DNA from: an uncultured Prevotellaceae bacterium
Lineage (GTDB): Bacteria; Bacteroidota; Bacteroidia; Bacteroidales; Bacteroidaceae
DNA length: 47,199 nucleotides
Direction: 5' to 3'
Assembly: GCA_900317305.1 (NCBI GenBank)
Contig: ONGG01000039.1
Span: forward strand, 1-47,199
Shown: one piece after another, positions 1 to 8,766 of the stretch
How the letters are laid out: each line of letters begins with the position of its first letter
Position numbering within the stretch: position 1 is the stretch's first letter
Made by a program: the position numbers and the translations under genes
The notes under the pieces: generated by a model
What the model was told of the DNA's origin: nothing
What the model saw: the letters and a program-made list of their open reading frames with translations, nothing else
Database searches by the model: none

Positions 1-5
1 AAACC

Positions 6-40
6 TTTTGCGCCACCCAAAAACGGGTGGCGCAAAATTA
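6..40 (-). promoter_or_regulatory. Inverted repeat with a minus-strand -7 box, probably promoter of a gene left of the window
   Basis: A 13-bp perfect inverted repeat (6-18 with 25-37, loop of six bases) has the core GCGCCACCC/GGGTGGCGC. No T-tract follows it on either strand, so it is a poor terminator. On the minus strand 33-40 reads TAATTTTG, a match to the Bacteroidetes -7 box, and the same GGCGCAAAATTACAAA context recurs at the ATPase promoter near 3333. I infer a promoter firing leftward out of the window, with the palindrome over its start region as a possible operator or leader hairpin. Confidence 0.4.
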
Positions 41-251
41 CAAATAATTTATTATCAAGCTGTTATGTTTTTAGTAAAAATTGAGTGACGAAGTCAGGAG
101 AAAGGGACAATGAGCCCGATTGTTCAGAACACAAAAATAGGACATTTTTGCCAAACCATCAAGATTTCGCCTGATTTTTTTGAAAAAAAGATATTTCGCT
201 TGCGCCCGATGTATTAGGAGTTGCAGGAGTGCAGACATTTCTACAGCATAC

Positions 252-388
252 AACTATAGAAACTATAGAAAACTATAGAAAACTATAGAAAACTATAGAA
301 AACTATAGAAAACTATAGAAAACTATAGAAAACTATAGAAAACTATAGAATCTATAGAATTCTATAGAAACTATAGAGACTATAGAAA
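252..388. repeat. Tandem 10-bp repeat AACTATAGAA at the 3' end of the ATPase gene
   Basis: About ten near-perfect copies of AACTATAGAA lie head to tail, then decay into variants such as TCTATAGAAT close to the ATPase stop codon (389-391). Each unit contains the palindrome CTATAG, so the array is symmetric on both strands and phased at one helical turn. Bases 41-251 to its left hold no convincing gene. A comparable 9-bp array of TTCTAGA units lies at 33478-33540, also starting at a gene's stop codon. Confidence 0.9.
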
Positions 389-3295
389 CTATTGAGACTT
401 CAGCTTTCGCTTGGCCCACGAGTAGAGTTCCCTGATCACCATCACCAAGCTAGTGGAGAGGACAATAATGAGCCAATCGGTCAAACTCAGCGGCACCACA
501 TTGAAGAACCTGTTGAGCAGTGGCAGTTCGACGATGGCCACCTGCCCCAGGAACACGATGACGGCGATGGTGATGAACCCATCGCACCCCTTGAGGTTCA
601 GGCCGCTCCCACCCGACTTGTACCCACGGGCATTGAACAGATACCAGAAGTGGGCCATCACGAAGATGGTGAAAATCAGTGTCTGCTCATAAGGTGTGAT
701 GTGGCGCTTGCTGCCCAAGTGCGGAGAGAGCAAGTCGGAAAGTTGGCTGGTGTCGGTATGCTGGAAGACGAAGAGCAGCGCCACCAACAATACAAAGAAG
801 AAAATGCCCACTCCGAGGATATTCTCGAGCATCGAGCGGTCGAGGATGAACGCCTTCCGGTCGCGCGGCTTGTCGTTCATCACCCTGTCGGTGGGTGGCA
901 GCGCCGACAGTGCGAAGGCGGCAAAGGTATCCATAATCAGGTTCACCCACAGCATCTGCGTCACGGTGAGCGGCGTGTCGGTGCCCATGAAGGCACCACA
1001 GAGCACGAGCAGGCATGCCGCCACATTCACGGTGAGTTGGAAGAGCAGGAACCGCTGTATGTTCTGGTAGAGCGAGCGCCCCCACTTCACGGCACGGGCG
1101 ATGCTGGCAAACGAGTTGTCGATGATGGTGATGTCGCTTGCCTCCTTGGCCACACTCGTGCCCGACCCCATGGAGAGTCCCACATGGGCCACGTTGAGGG
1201 CGGGTGCGTCGTTGGTGCCGTCGCCGGTTACGGCCACCACATGGTTGAGGGCCTGCAGGGCCTCCACCAACCGCTTCTTGTCCATCGGGCGCGCCCGAGC
1301 TATGATTTTCAGGTGGTCGACCCGCTGCAGCAGTTCCTCTTTCGAGAGTGCGGCAAAGGTGCGTCCGTCGATGATATCCTCGTCGGGGGTGTCGTGGTGC
1401 CAGATGCCTATCTGCCGACCTATCTCGCGGGCAGTGGCCATATTGTCGCCAGTCACGATCTTGATGTCGATGCCGGCGTGGACACACTCCTCCATGGCAG
1501 CCTTTACATCCTCTCTTACGGGATCCTCGATACCCACGACGCCCATGAAGCAGAGATTGTGGACCGTCAGTCCATCACGGCCTATCACCTCCTCGTCGTC
1601 CACTATCTGGTAGGCGAAGCCCAGCGTGCGCATGCCCTTCTCCTGATAGCCCGATACCGTGGCCTCGTAGTCGGCCTTGGTATGGGGTCCGACGAAATGC
1701 TCCGACATGCCAAGCACAATCTCTGGCGCGCCTTTCACATAGAGCACCCGCTTCCCCTCCATCACGCCCGACTCCACCAGCGTGGCCATGTATTTCCGTT
1801 CGGTAGAGAATGGTATCTCGGCCAGGTGTGTGATGCCCTCGCGCAGCAGACGGTAATCATGGCCATGGTCGAAGAGCCAGAGCAGCAAAGCCCCCTCAGT
1901 GGGGTTTCCGATGGCACGGGGTCGGTCCTTGGAGAAGTCGAGCGAGGCGGTGGCGTTCACAGCCATGCCCTCGGCCACGAGTGGAGAGTCGATGAGCATG
2001 CTGGCCTTCACCTGCATCAGGTTCTGGGTGAGCGTACCCGTCTTGTCGGTACATATCACAGTAGCGGCGCCCATGGTCTCGCAGGCATGCATCTTGCGCA
2101 CCAAATTGTTGGTCTTCAGCATCTTACGCATGGAGTTGGCCAACGAGAGCGAGATGGCCATAGGCAGTCCCTCGGGCACCGCCACCACCACCAGCGTCAC
2201 GGCTATCATGATGGTGTTGAGCGAGTAAGCCATCAGGTGCGACATCTCTTTATCTGGATTCAACTGGTCGTGGAAAAAAACCACCATACCGATAAAGAGG
2301 ACGAAGAAACCAATGATGGTCATCAAGCACTTCCACTTGCTCCAATGCGGAAATTTTCGGATGACCAGCCAGAAGAAAAAGGCGACAGGAATGACGATTA
2401 TCCACGCAAGCAGTTTCCATTCGAAATAGACAAGCAACTTGCCCACGATGATTCCTCCTGCGAAGACATAACTCAGGTTGGAGATCAATTTGCCCAGGCC
2501 ACCGAGCTGCTCGTCGAGCGGGGTCTTCATCCTCCGGGTCACCTTGTTGCGCTCACGCAGATGCAGGGCACGCTTCTGTTTTTCGTCCAACTGGTCGACA
2601 TCGAATTCATCATCCAAGTCATTGCCCACCAGCGACTGCATGATCTTGCCATTCTCGGTCATGTCGCCTACGGCGACGACCTCGGCATAGCCGTGCCCCT
2701 CCATGATCTGGGTGCCCCGGTAGACCATGTTGCTGGGATAGGTGGCGCCATGGTCGAAGTCGGCCTCTATGGTGGTCTTGGCGTGCACCGGCTCGCCCGT
2801 GAGCGACGACTCGTCGACATGCAGACTCACCGCACGGAGCAGACGGGCGTCGGCGGGAATCTCCTGCCCCGTCTGGAGCACCAGGACATCGCCCACCACC
2901 ACATCGCACTTGGGCACCTCCTCCACATTGCCGTTGCGGATGACGGCCACCAACTCGTGGTCGTTCTGCTGGTTGAGGACGGAGAACTCCTTCTGGGCCT
3001 TCAACTCGAAGTAGAAGCCCAGGCCCGTGGCCAACAGGATGGCCACGAAGATGCCAATAGGCTCAAAAAACACGGTGAGGCCTTCCTTCAGTCCCCAGTA
3101 TTCGTAGCTCGACACACCGATGGCAAACACGCCAATCACCATGAGGATGATGATCAGCGGGTCGGCGAACTTCTCAAAGAAGAGCCGCCACAAAGAGGGT
3201 TTTGCGGGAGGGGTGAGCACATTGGCGCCATGCTTCTCGCGACTGGCAGCCACCTGTGCGTCGGTAAGGCCCTTATATCGAAGGTTTTTGGCCAT
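389..3295 (-). CDS. P-type calcium-transporting ATPase
   Basis: This 968-residue protein is a full-length P2-type cation pump, most likely exporting Ca2+ across the inner membrane using ATP. It has an N-terminal cation-ATPase domain and an actuator domain with the TGEP form of the TGES loop near residue 163. The phosphorylation motif DKTGTLT lies near residue 416 and the hinge motif GDGTNDAP near residue 690, followed by a C-terminal block of membrane helices. VVAVPEGLP in the transmembrane cation-site helix supports the calcium (PMCA/SERCA-like) class over heavy-metal pumps. The start ATG at 3295 follows a minus-strand promoter at 3336-3366. It stands alone, divergent from the amylase gene. 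An equally long open frame on the other strand is a codon-bias shadow. The ion is inferred from family motifs. Confidence 0.93.
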   Translation of the reverse strand: MAKNLRYKGLTDAQVAASREKHGANVLTPPAKPSLWRLFFEKFADPLIIILMVIGVFAIGVSSYEYWGLKEGLTVFFEPIGIFVAILLATGLGFYFELKAQKEFSVLNQQNDHELVAVIRNGNVEEVPKCDVVVGDVLVLQTGQEIPADARLLRAVSLHVDESSLTGEPVHAKTTIEADFDHGATYPSNMVYRGTQIMEGHGYAEVVAVGDMTENGKIMQSLVGNDLDDEFDVDQLDEKQKRALHLRERNKVTRRMKTPLDEQLGGLGKLISNLSYVFAGGIIVGKLLVYFEWKLLAWIIVIPVAFFFWLVIRKFPHWSKWKCLMTIIGFFVLFIGMVVFFHDQLNPDKEMSHLMAYSLNTIMIAVTLVVVAVPEGLPMAISLSLANSMRKMLKTNNLVRKMHACETMGAATVICTDKTGTLTQNLMQVKASMLIDSPLVAEGMAVNATASLDFSKDRPRAIGNPTEGALLLWLFDHGHDYRLLREGITHLAEIPFSTERKYMATLVESGVMEGKRVLYVKGAPEIVLGMSEHFVGPHTKADYEATVSGYQEKGMRTLGFAYQIVDDEEVIGRDGLTVHNLCFMGVVGIEDPVREDVKAAMEECVHAGIDIKIVTGDNMATAREIGRQIGIWHHDTPDEDIIDGRTFAALSKEELLQRVDHLKIIARARPMDKKRLVEALQALNHVVAVTGDGTNDAPALNVAHVGLSMGSGTSVAKEASDITIIDNSFASIARAVKWGRSLYQNIQRFLLFQLTVNVAACLLVLCGAFMGTDTPLTVTQMLWVNLIMDTFAAFALSALPPTDRVMNDKPRDRKAFILDRSMLENILGVGIFFFVLLVALLFVFQHTDTSQLSDLLSPHLGSKRHITPYEQTLIFTIFVMAHFWYLFNARGYKSGGSGLNLKGCDGFITIAVIVFLGQVAIVELPLLNRFFNVVPLSLTDWLIIVLSTSLVMVIRELYSWAKRKLKSQ

Positions 3296-3335
3296 GAAGG
3301 GTAGTTTCTGTTGGTTGATTCTGCTTTTTACGGCG

Positions 3336-3366
3336 CAAAATTACAAACATTTTCATAATTGTTCAA
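3336..3366 (-). promoter_or_regulatory. Bacteroidetes-type promoter of the calcium ATPase gene
   Basis: On the minus strand TAATTTTG (3336-3343) matches the -7 consensus TAnnTTTG. A TTG (3364-3366) lies 20 bp upstream, fitting the -33 element. The expected transcript start is about 40 bases before the ATPase ATG. Confidence 0.65.
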
Positions 3367-3397
3367 CACAAAGAGCCCCTAAATCGATTATTATGAC

Positions 3398-3405
3398 TAA
3401 ATTTG
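3398..3405 (+). promoter_or_regulatory. -7 box upstream of the GH13 gene
   Basis: TAAATTTG matches TAnnTTTG about 140 bases before the amylase start. No convincing -33 TTG is seen. It overlaps the divergent intergenic region with the ATPase promoter. The roughly 130-base leader holds no structure I recognise. Confidence 0.4.
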
Positions 3406-3544
3406 CCATATCCTAGGCATCTAGATTCGCATTTTTGTGTCACCAATGGCTCAACGGCGACGAGATACAGCTCAGATACGACCTACTTTCAGATACTAAC
3501 CCCACTCCATCAATCCTATATGTCAATCATCACACTCTATCATT

Positions 3545-5314
3545 ATGAGAATCAGAAAAACAATGCTGGTGGCGGCCATGACCTTGTCGCTGGCGGCCAC
3601 GGCACAAACCATCACCGGGAGATATGAAATCCCATCCATGCCCGACTGGGCAAAGAACGCGGTGTTCTACCAAATCTATCCGCAGACGTTCTGCGACTCC
3701 GACGGCGACGGCATCGGCGACCTGCAGGGCATCATCAGCAAGCTCGACTACGTGAAGAGCCTTGGCGTGGATGCCATCTGGCTGAACCCCTTCTTCGACT
3801 CTCCTTTCAACGACGCGGGCTACGACATCCGCGACTACTACAAAATCGCGCCCCGCTACGGCACCAACGACGATGCCCGCCGACTGTTCGACGAGGCACA
3901 CAAACGAGGCATGCACGTCATCTTCGACTATGTGGTCAGCTACACCGCCATCGACCACCCCTGGTTCATAGAGTCGCAGAAGCAAAAGAAGAATAAATAC
4001 TCCAACTACTACATCTGGACCGAGACCAACTGGGTGGACCCGCCACGCGAGTTCGCCGGCTCGTTCATCAAAGGCTACGGACAGCGCAACGGACAGTTCA
4101 TGCGCAACTTCTACTGGTGCCAGCCCGCACTCAATTTCGGGTTCTCCAACCCCGACCCCAACCAGCCTTGGCAGTTGCCCACCAACCACCCCGACGTGCT
4201 GGCCATGCGCGAGGACCTGAAGGACGTGCTGCGCTTCTGGATGAACATGGGTGCCGACGGATTCCGTGCCGACATGGCCGGGGCACTGGTGAAGACACGC
4301 CAGGTAAGAGGCAACGAGCAGTTCTTCAACACCAACGAGAACGAGACCAAGCTCTTCTGGCGCGAGATACGCCAACTGCTCGAGAAGGAATACCCACGGG
4401 GATTCATGGTGGCGGAATGGTCGTATCCGGCCGATGCGCTCGACAACTGCTTCCATGTGGATTTCTTCCACTGGTTCAACGGCTACAACGACCTGTTCCA
4501 GAAAGAGAGCTGGCGCATCCTCAACGGCGTGAGCGAGGGGCACAGCTACTTCGATGCTGAGGGCAAGGGCGACATCACCGCCTTCCTCAAGAGCTATATG
4601 GACCAGTATGAGAAGACCGTGGGAAAGGGATACATCAGCCTGCCTCTGGGCAACCACGACAATGCGCGCCTGGGCAACCACCGCAGCGACAAGGAACTGG
4701 AGATGATCTACGCCTTTGGATTCACCATGCCCGGCGTGCCCTTCCTCTACTATGGCAACGAGATTGGCATGAGGCAGTTGCCCAACGACTGGCCACAGGT
4801 GGAGGGGGCCTACCAGCCACGCAACGGGGCACGCACCCCCATGCAATGGACCGACGGAAAGAACCTGGGATTCTCCACGGCCGATGCCTCGAAACTCTAC
4901 CTGCCCGTCGACCCCTCGGCCGACGCGCCCAACGTGGCGGCACAAGAGAAAGACCCCAACTCGCTGCTCAACAAGACCCGCCGGCTCATCGCCCTGCGAC
5001 ACAGTGAGCCAGCGCTGGCCAACTACGCCGAGTTTGTGCCCATCTACCCGTCGGCCGACGCACAGCAGCCATCGCCCTCGGTCTATCCCTTCGTCTATGC
5101 CCGCGCGGCCGACAACGACGTGGTGCTGGTGATGCTCAATCCGCGTGCCGCCGCTTCCGACGCCACATTCCCCATCAACGTGAAGTTCAAGAAAACCAAA
5201 CTGCTCGCCGGCGACCGTCTGGGCATCGAGCACAACAAGAAGACGGGACTGATGACCATCCACATGCCCGCCACATCGTATGCCATCGTAAAACTGCAAG
5301 GCGCAAGGCTATAA
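3545..5314 (+). CDS. Secreted GH13 alpha-glucosidase/alpha-amylase-like enzyme
   Basis: This 589-residue protein has a signal peptide (about 20 residues ending at AATAQ) and a GH13 TIM barrel. It begins with AVFYQIYPQTF and a DSDGDGIGD calcium-loop-like motif. The catalytic nucleophile region is GFRADMAG (Asp), the acid/base region MVAEWSYP (Glu), and the third carboxylate lies in LGNHDNAR. A C-terminal beta-domain of about 100 residues follows. The family hydrolyses or transfers alpha-glucosidic bonds; the oligo-1,6-glucosidase/TreS-like branch fits best. One oddity: conserved region I, usually DxVxNH, reads DYVVSY here, so the canonical Asn-His pair is absent. A terminator follows at 5344. 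Exact substrate cannot be decided; the enzyme probably acts in the periplasm or at the outer surface on dietary glucans. Confidence 0.9.
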   Translation: MRIRKTMLVAAMTLSLAATAQTITGRYEIPSMPDWAKNAVFYQIYPQTFCDSDGDGIGDLQGIISKLDYVKSLGVDAIWLNPFFDSPFNDAGYDIRDYYKIAPRYGTNDDARRLFDEAHKRGMHVIFDYVVSYTAIDHPWFIESQKQKKNKYSNYYIWTETNWVDPPREFAGSFIKGYGQRNGQFMRNFYWCQPALNFGFSNPDPNQPWQLPTNHPDVLAMREDLKDVLRFWMNMGADGFRADMAGALVKTRQVRGNEQFFNTNENETKLFWREIRQLLEKEYPRGFMVAEWSYPADALDNCFHVDFFHWFNGYNDLFQKESWRILNGVSEGHSYFDAEGKGDITAFLKSYMDQYEKTVGKGYISLPLGNHDNARLGNHRSDKELEMIYAFGFTMPGVPFLYYGNEIGMRQLPNDWPQVEGAYQPRNGARTPMQWTDGKNLGFSTADASKLYLPVDPSADAPNVAAQEKDPNSLLNKTRRLIALRHSEPALANYAEFVPIYPSADAQQPSPSVYPFVYARAADNDVVLVMLNPRAAASDATFPINVKFKKTKLLAGDRLGIEHNKKTGLMTIHMPATSYAIVKLQGARL

Positions 5315-5343
5315 CGATTCTACGCGCCACGCTGTATCACACA

Positions 5344-5395
5344 AAAAAGCAATAGGGAAATGAAGAATCAGCTTCTTCTTTCCCTATTGCTTTTT
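5344..5395 (+). terminator. Rho-independent terminator after the GH13 gene
   Basis: AAAAAGCAATAGGGAAA pairs with TTTCCCTATTGCTTTTT, extended by GAAGAA/TTCTTC with a one-base bulge. The right arm ends in a T-run and the left arm starts with an A-run, so it could work in both directions. The same AATAGGGAAA stem recurs at 11241-11292. Confidence 0.85.
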
Positions 5396-5512
5396 ACGGA
5401 CGACCGGGCTCTCCTCGAAGAGTCCCTCGATGTTCTCACGCAACAGGTATTCCGTGGGGAAGAACTGCCCTCTTGAGGCCAGGAGATTGGACAAAAATAT
5501 CCCTAAAAGACC
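5352..5512 (-). pseudogene. Possible 3' remnant of an unidentified gene
   Basis: On the minus strand an open frame of about 40-50 codons, with no start codon, runs from just after the esterase stop to a TAG inside the terminator (5352-5354). It contains the stretch RGQFFPTEYLLRENIEGLFE, which reads like genuine protein rather than noise, with ordinary codon use. I do not recognise the family. It may be the tail of a deleted gene whose terminator was kept, or a chance frame. Confidence 0.3.
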
Positions 5513-5513
5513 C

Positions 5514-7304
5514 TTACTTCACCACCACCTTGCGGCCGCCGATGATGTAAAGACCGGGTTGCAACTGGCGGTTCGTCAGTTTGCTTTCCTCGATTCTCCG
5601 TCCGCTGAGGTCGAAGCATCCATCCTTCACCGAGGGAGCATTGCCTTGGCCGACGTCCTGGATGCCCGTCTCGGCGAACGACTTGACCTGGAGCGTGCAC
5701 ATTCCCAGCACGAAGTCGGCATTCTTCACGGCATCGGTATAGTAAGAGAGGGCATAGTCGCCCGTCTCGGGAATATCAAACTCAAACGTCTGTCTCTTGC
5801 CATTGCCGAAACTGTTGGCGGTGTTGCCACCGATATTGACGTTGGGGGTGAAGGTGGTGGAGGCCACCTCCTCGCCGTTGGAGTCCTCAACCACGACCAC
5901 CACCGACGTAAAGTCGGGCTGGTCCCAGTTGCAGAGCCTCGACTTGAGCGAATATTTTCCGGCGTGCAGCGTCATGCGTGAACGGGCCAATGGGTCGCCA
6001 AATCTTGCGTAAGCCGAACGCTCCTTGCCACCAGGATTCTGCACATATAGTCCATAGTCAAAGGCACGTGTGTCGTTCGTAAAACGCAACAGGCGGCATC
6101 CGCTGGTGTATGGCAGTCCGCCGCCCATGCGCTTCGTCTTGCCGTTGCACACGATCCAGTCTTGCGGCACGATGCCCTCGGTGGCGAAATTCTGCGTCAG
6201 GTCGAAGGTGTTGTCAGATGTGAGGCAGTTCACCATGCACGAGCTCTCGCCCGTCTTCCCGTTGCTGTCGGTCACCACCACGCGCAATTCATGCCGTCCT
6301 GCCTTGGGGGCTGTCAGCGTGGCGGTAAAGGGTTCGGCCGTAAGCGATGCTATCAGGGTGCCGCCATCATAGAATTCCACCTTCTCCACCTGCCCCTGTT
6401 TGGCTACAGCAGTGGCCTCAACGGTGATGTCGGGGTACGTGGCCTCGCCTTCGGGTGCCATGTACAGGAAGGTAGTCTCGCCTGCCGGCTGGGTGATTTT
6501 CGCCCTGGGCTGATTCAGTGAGAACCGCTTGCAGAAGTTCCAGATGAGATGGCGGTTCTGGTCCATCGGCCAGTGGCCGCCGTTGTTGTAGGAGTAGAGC
6601 CACACCTCGCCGCCGTCGGGACCGCCGGTCCATTTCTCCAGGTCGCCATCAAACCAACTGCTGCTGATGGGCTTGTAGCCAGTGGTTTTCGAATAGCTGG
6701 TGTGATTGTCGTGTATGGCATAGTTCTCTATGTAGTCGTGAATGCCATATTGCTCGTAGCCGAACGTCTCGTCGCCATAGGCGATGACCTCCAACAGGTT
6801 GACGGGTTTCTTGCAGTTGTTCCAGGGCTGCTCGGAGAACTGGATGCCGCTTGTGGGAGCGAAGGCCGCAATCTTGTCCTGCATATTGCCAATGCAGTGG
6901 TGGATGAGCATCGAACCCATGGAGAACCCCGACCAATAGACGCGGTCTCTGTCGATGTCGTAGCGGCTGGCCATCTCGTCGATGGTGCTGATGACGAAGT
7001 TCTGGTCTTTCGTGCCGCCCGTATCCCATGTGTTGCCGTCGCTGCGCAGATAGGTCACCACAAACTTGGCGGTGTCGATCATCTCGTACATCTTGTCCGA
7101 ACCATACTGGTATTCCGGGTCTTGGTTCATGCCATGGGTTACGATGAACAGGGGCGACTTGGCGGGCAGCACATCGGGGGTGAACACCACCATGTTGCGC
7201 TGTTTGCCGTTCACTGTGATGTTGATCGACTCTTTCTGGTAGGCGGAAGCCTGCGTCACTGTGAGAAGAGCCAGGACGAAAGTAAAAAACAAATGTCTCA
7301 TCAT
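5514..7304 (-). CDS. Secreted CE1-type esterase (feruloyl/acetyl-xylan esterase-like) with sorting tail
   Basis: This 596-residue protein begins with a signal peptide (MMRHLFFTFVLALL...ASA) and an alpha/beta-hydrolase of the PHB-depolymerase/feruloyl esterase class. The nucleophile elbow is GFSMGS (Ser near residue 128), with HGM as oxyanion segment and a late GHWP carrying the likely catalytic His. Residues 275-360 look like an Ig-like bacterial domain (ATLTAPKAGRHELRVVVTDS). A beta-rich region follows, and the C-terminus SGRRI...GLYIIGGRKVVVK resembles the type A sorting domain of type IX secretion. The protein is probably exported to the surface to remove acyl groups from plant polysaccharide. 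The first of two adjacent ATG codons is taken as start. It is convergent with the GH13 gene; substrate is inferred from family. Confidence 0.85.
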   Translation of the reverse strand: MMRHLFFTFVLALLTVTQASAYQKESINITVNGKQRNMVVFTPDVLPAKSPLFIVTHGMNQDPEYQYGSDKMYEMIDTAKFVVTYLRSDGNTWDTGGTKDQNFVISTIDEMASRYDIDRDRVYWSGFSMGSMLIHHCIGNMQDKIAAFAPTSGIQFSEQPWNNCKKPVNLLEVIAYGDETFGYEQYGIHDYIENYAIHDNHTSYSKTTGYKPISSSWFDGDLEKWTGGPDGGEVWLYSYNNGGHWPMDQNRHLIWNFCKRFSLNQPRAKITQPAGETTFLYMAPEGEATYPDITVEATAVAKQGQVEKVEFYDGGTLIASLTAEPFTATLTAPKAGRHELRVVVTDSNGKTGESSCMVNCLTSDNTFDLTQNFATEGIVPQDWIVCNGKTKRMGGGLPYTSGCRLLRFTNDTRAFDYGLYVQNPGGKERSAYARFGDPLARSRMTLHAGKYSLKSRLCNWDQPDFTSVVVVVEDSNGEEVASTTFTPNVNIGGNTANSFGNGKRQTFEFDIPETGDYALSYYTDAVKNADFVLGMCTLQVKSFAETGIQDVGQGNAPSVKDGCFDLSGRRIEESKLTNRQLQPGLYIIGGRKVVVK

Positions 7305-7386
7305 GAATAGTTAATATCAATATGCAATGAATAGTTATCTGTATGCAAGAACTCGTCGCAAAGTTCGGCATAATCCTTGAGATATG

Positions 7387-7394
7387 CAAAACTA
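7387..7394 (-). promoter_or_regulatory. -7 box upstream of the esterase gene
   Basis: On the minus strand the sequence reads TAGTTTTG, a TAnnTTTG match about 85 bases before the esterase start. No well-placed -33 TTG is seen. Confidence 0.4.
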
Positions 7395-7477
7395 TCTGCA
7401 AAAATCAAGTAAAAGAAAGAATAAAATCTATCGCCAGGATGCCATGTATCACTTTTTCATACTGTTTATTCCAGAAA

Positions 7478-7509
7478 TTTGCAAAAGCGTGAAACTATTC
7501 TTACTTTTG
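7478..7509 (+). promoter_or_regulatory. Promoter of the DUF418 gene
   Basis: TTTG (7478-7481) and TACTTTTG (7502-7509) are separated by 20 bp and fit the Bacteroidetes -33/-7 pair. The expected transcript start is near 7515, so the in-frame ATG at 7479 cannot be used and the ATG at 7536 is favoured. Confidence 0.7.
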
Positions 7510-7535
7510 CAAAAACAACCAGGCATAAAGAACAT

Positions 7536-8687
7536 ATGTATCATACTCACAATCTTCCCAACACCCGGATCGACGTGGCCGACGCCTTGAGGGGCATTGC
7601 GGTGGCTGGAATCATACTGTATCACTCCGTAGAGCATTTCGACATCTTTACCAAGGAGCCTATCGTATATACACTGCCTTGCGACCAACAGGTAGGCAGC
7701 GTGCTGGCCTGGTTGCTCTCCGGCAAGATGTATGGTATCTTTGCCATGCTCTTCGGACTGAGCTTTTTCATCATGAACGACAACCAGCAGCAGAAGGGGA
7801 AGTCGTTTTCCGGCCGATTTGCGTGGCGGATGTGCCTGCTGTTTGCCTTCGGCCTTGTCAACGTGGCCTTCTACGATGGCGACATCCTGATGCTCTATGC
7901 GGTCTATGGCTTGCTGCTCATCCCCATCAGCTACCTGCCATCACGAGCAGTCTGGTGCATCATCGGCTTGCTTGCCATCCAGCCCGTGGAGCTGTTCTGC
8001 CTGCTTTCGGGCACAACAATCGACCATACCACACTATTTGAGATATACAACAAGACCATCAGCCTACATGAGACCGGCACGTTCTGGGAGAATGCCCTCA
8101 ACAACCTGCGATGGGGGTTTGAGCTGAACTTGCGGTACAATGTCTTCAGCGGCCGGCTCACCCAGCTGCTCTGCCTGTTCATCCTCGGCCTGCAGTTGGG
8201 GCGGCACCGGTTCTTCTACAATGAGGGGCGCAACCTGCATTGGTGGCATGTCATCCTTGGCATATCAGCACTCGTAGTCGTCGCAATGAGTGTTGTCGAC
8301 TTTGGGAATCTGGCCTCGTTGCTCACCCCTATCTACAACCTGTCCATACTGTCAACGATCGTTTCGGCAGTGGTCTCAGCATGGTATGCTTCCGAGGGTG
8401 TGCGCAGCGTGCTTCGACACCTCTGCTTCTTTGGCCGCATGAGTCTCACCAACTACCTGTTGCAGTCCATCATCGGCAGTTTCATCTTCTGCGGCTATGG
8501 ACTTGGCTGCTACCGCCTTGTGGGCATCACCTACGCCGTACTCATCGGCCTGGCCATGGTCATCGTCCAATACCTCTTTGGCCGGTACTGGTTCAGGCAC
8601 CATCCCCGAGGGCCGTTGGAGGGGCTATGGAGAAAACTCACATGGATCGACATCGGTTCAACATCATCCGACACCATTGGCCGGTAG
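7536..8687 (+). CDS. DUF418 family integral membrane protein
   Basis: This 383-residue polytopic membrane protein opens with NTRIDVADALRGIAVAGI, the DALRG-type signature shared by DUF418 and related acyltransferase-like membrane proteins. It has about eight hydrophobic segments. Its C-terminal part ends in PRGPLEGLWRKLTW, the usual end of the DUF418 domain. The biochemical role of the family is not established, and nothing nearby points to a substrate. The start at 7536 is chosen because the promoter lies between it and the upstream in-frame ATG. It is a single gene, convergent with the next one. Confidence 0.88.
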   Translation: MYHTHNLPNTRIDVADALRGIAVAGIILYHSVEHFDIFTKEPIVYTLPCDQQVGSVLAWLLSGKMYGIFAMLFGLSFFIMNDNQQQKGKSFSGRFAWRMCLLFAFGLVNVAFYDGDILMLYAVYGLLLIPISYLPSRAVWCIIGLLAIQPVELFCLLSGTTIDHTTLFEIYNKTISLHETGTFWENALNNLRWGFELNLRYNVFSGRLTQLLCLFILGLQLGRHRFFYNEGRNLHWWHVILGISALVVVAMSVVDFGNLASLLTPIYNLSILSTIVSAVVSAWYASEGVRSVLRHLCFFGRMSLTNYLLQSIIGSFIFCGYGLGCYRLVGITYAVLIGLAMVIVQYLFGRYWFRHHPRGPLEGLWRKLTWIDIGSTSSDTIGR

Positions 8688-8766
8688 TTTTCAATCCGAT
8701 ACATGGATCACACAGAGTTACTATGTTTGCAAGTGCTAACATAGTAACTTTGATAGACTGATTTTG

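Noticed and set aside
6-37. Rho-independent terminator at the left edge
   Set aside because: The stem is perfect but it is followed by A rather than T residues on both strands, so an operator or leader hairpin is more likely.
71-253. A 60-codon minus-strand frame left of the ATPase
   Set aside because: No recognisable features, and no ribosome site or promoter placed for it.
252-388. CRISPR or iteron array
   Set aside because: Units are contiguous 10-mers without spacers and lie at a gene 3' end with no initiator gene nearby.
392-3304. A 970-codon open frame on the plus strand opposite the calcium ATPase
   Set aside because: It is an antisense mirror produced by GC-rich codon use; the translation is His/Glu/Val-rich with no family features, while the minus-strand frame has every P-type ATPase motif.
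3530-5299. A long minus-strand frame opposite the GH13 gene
   Set aside because: Same codon-bias shadow; composition is Val/His/Glu-rich without recognisable motifs.
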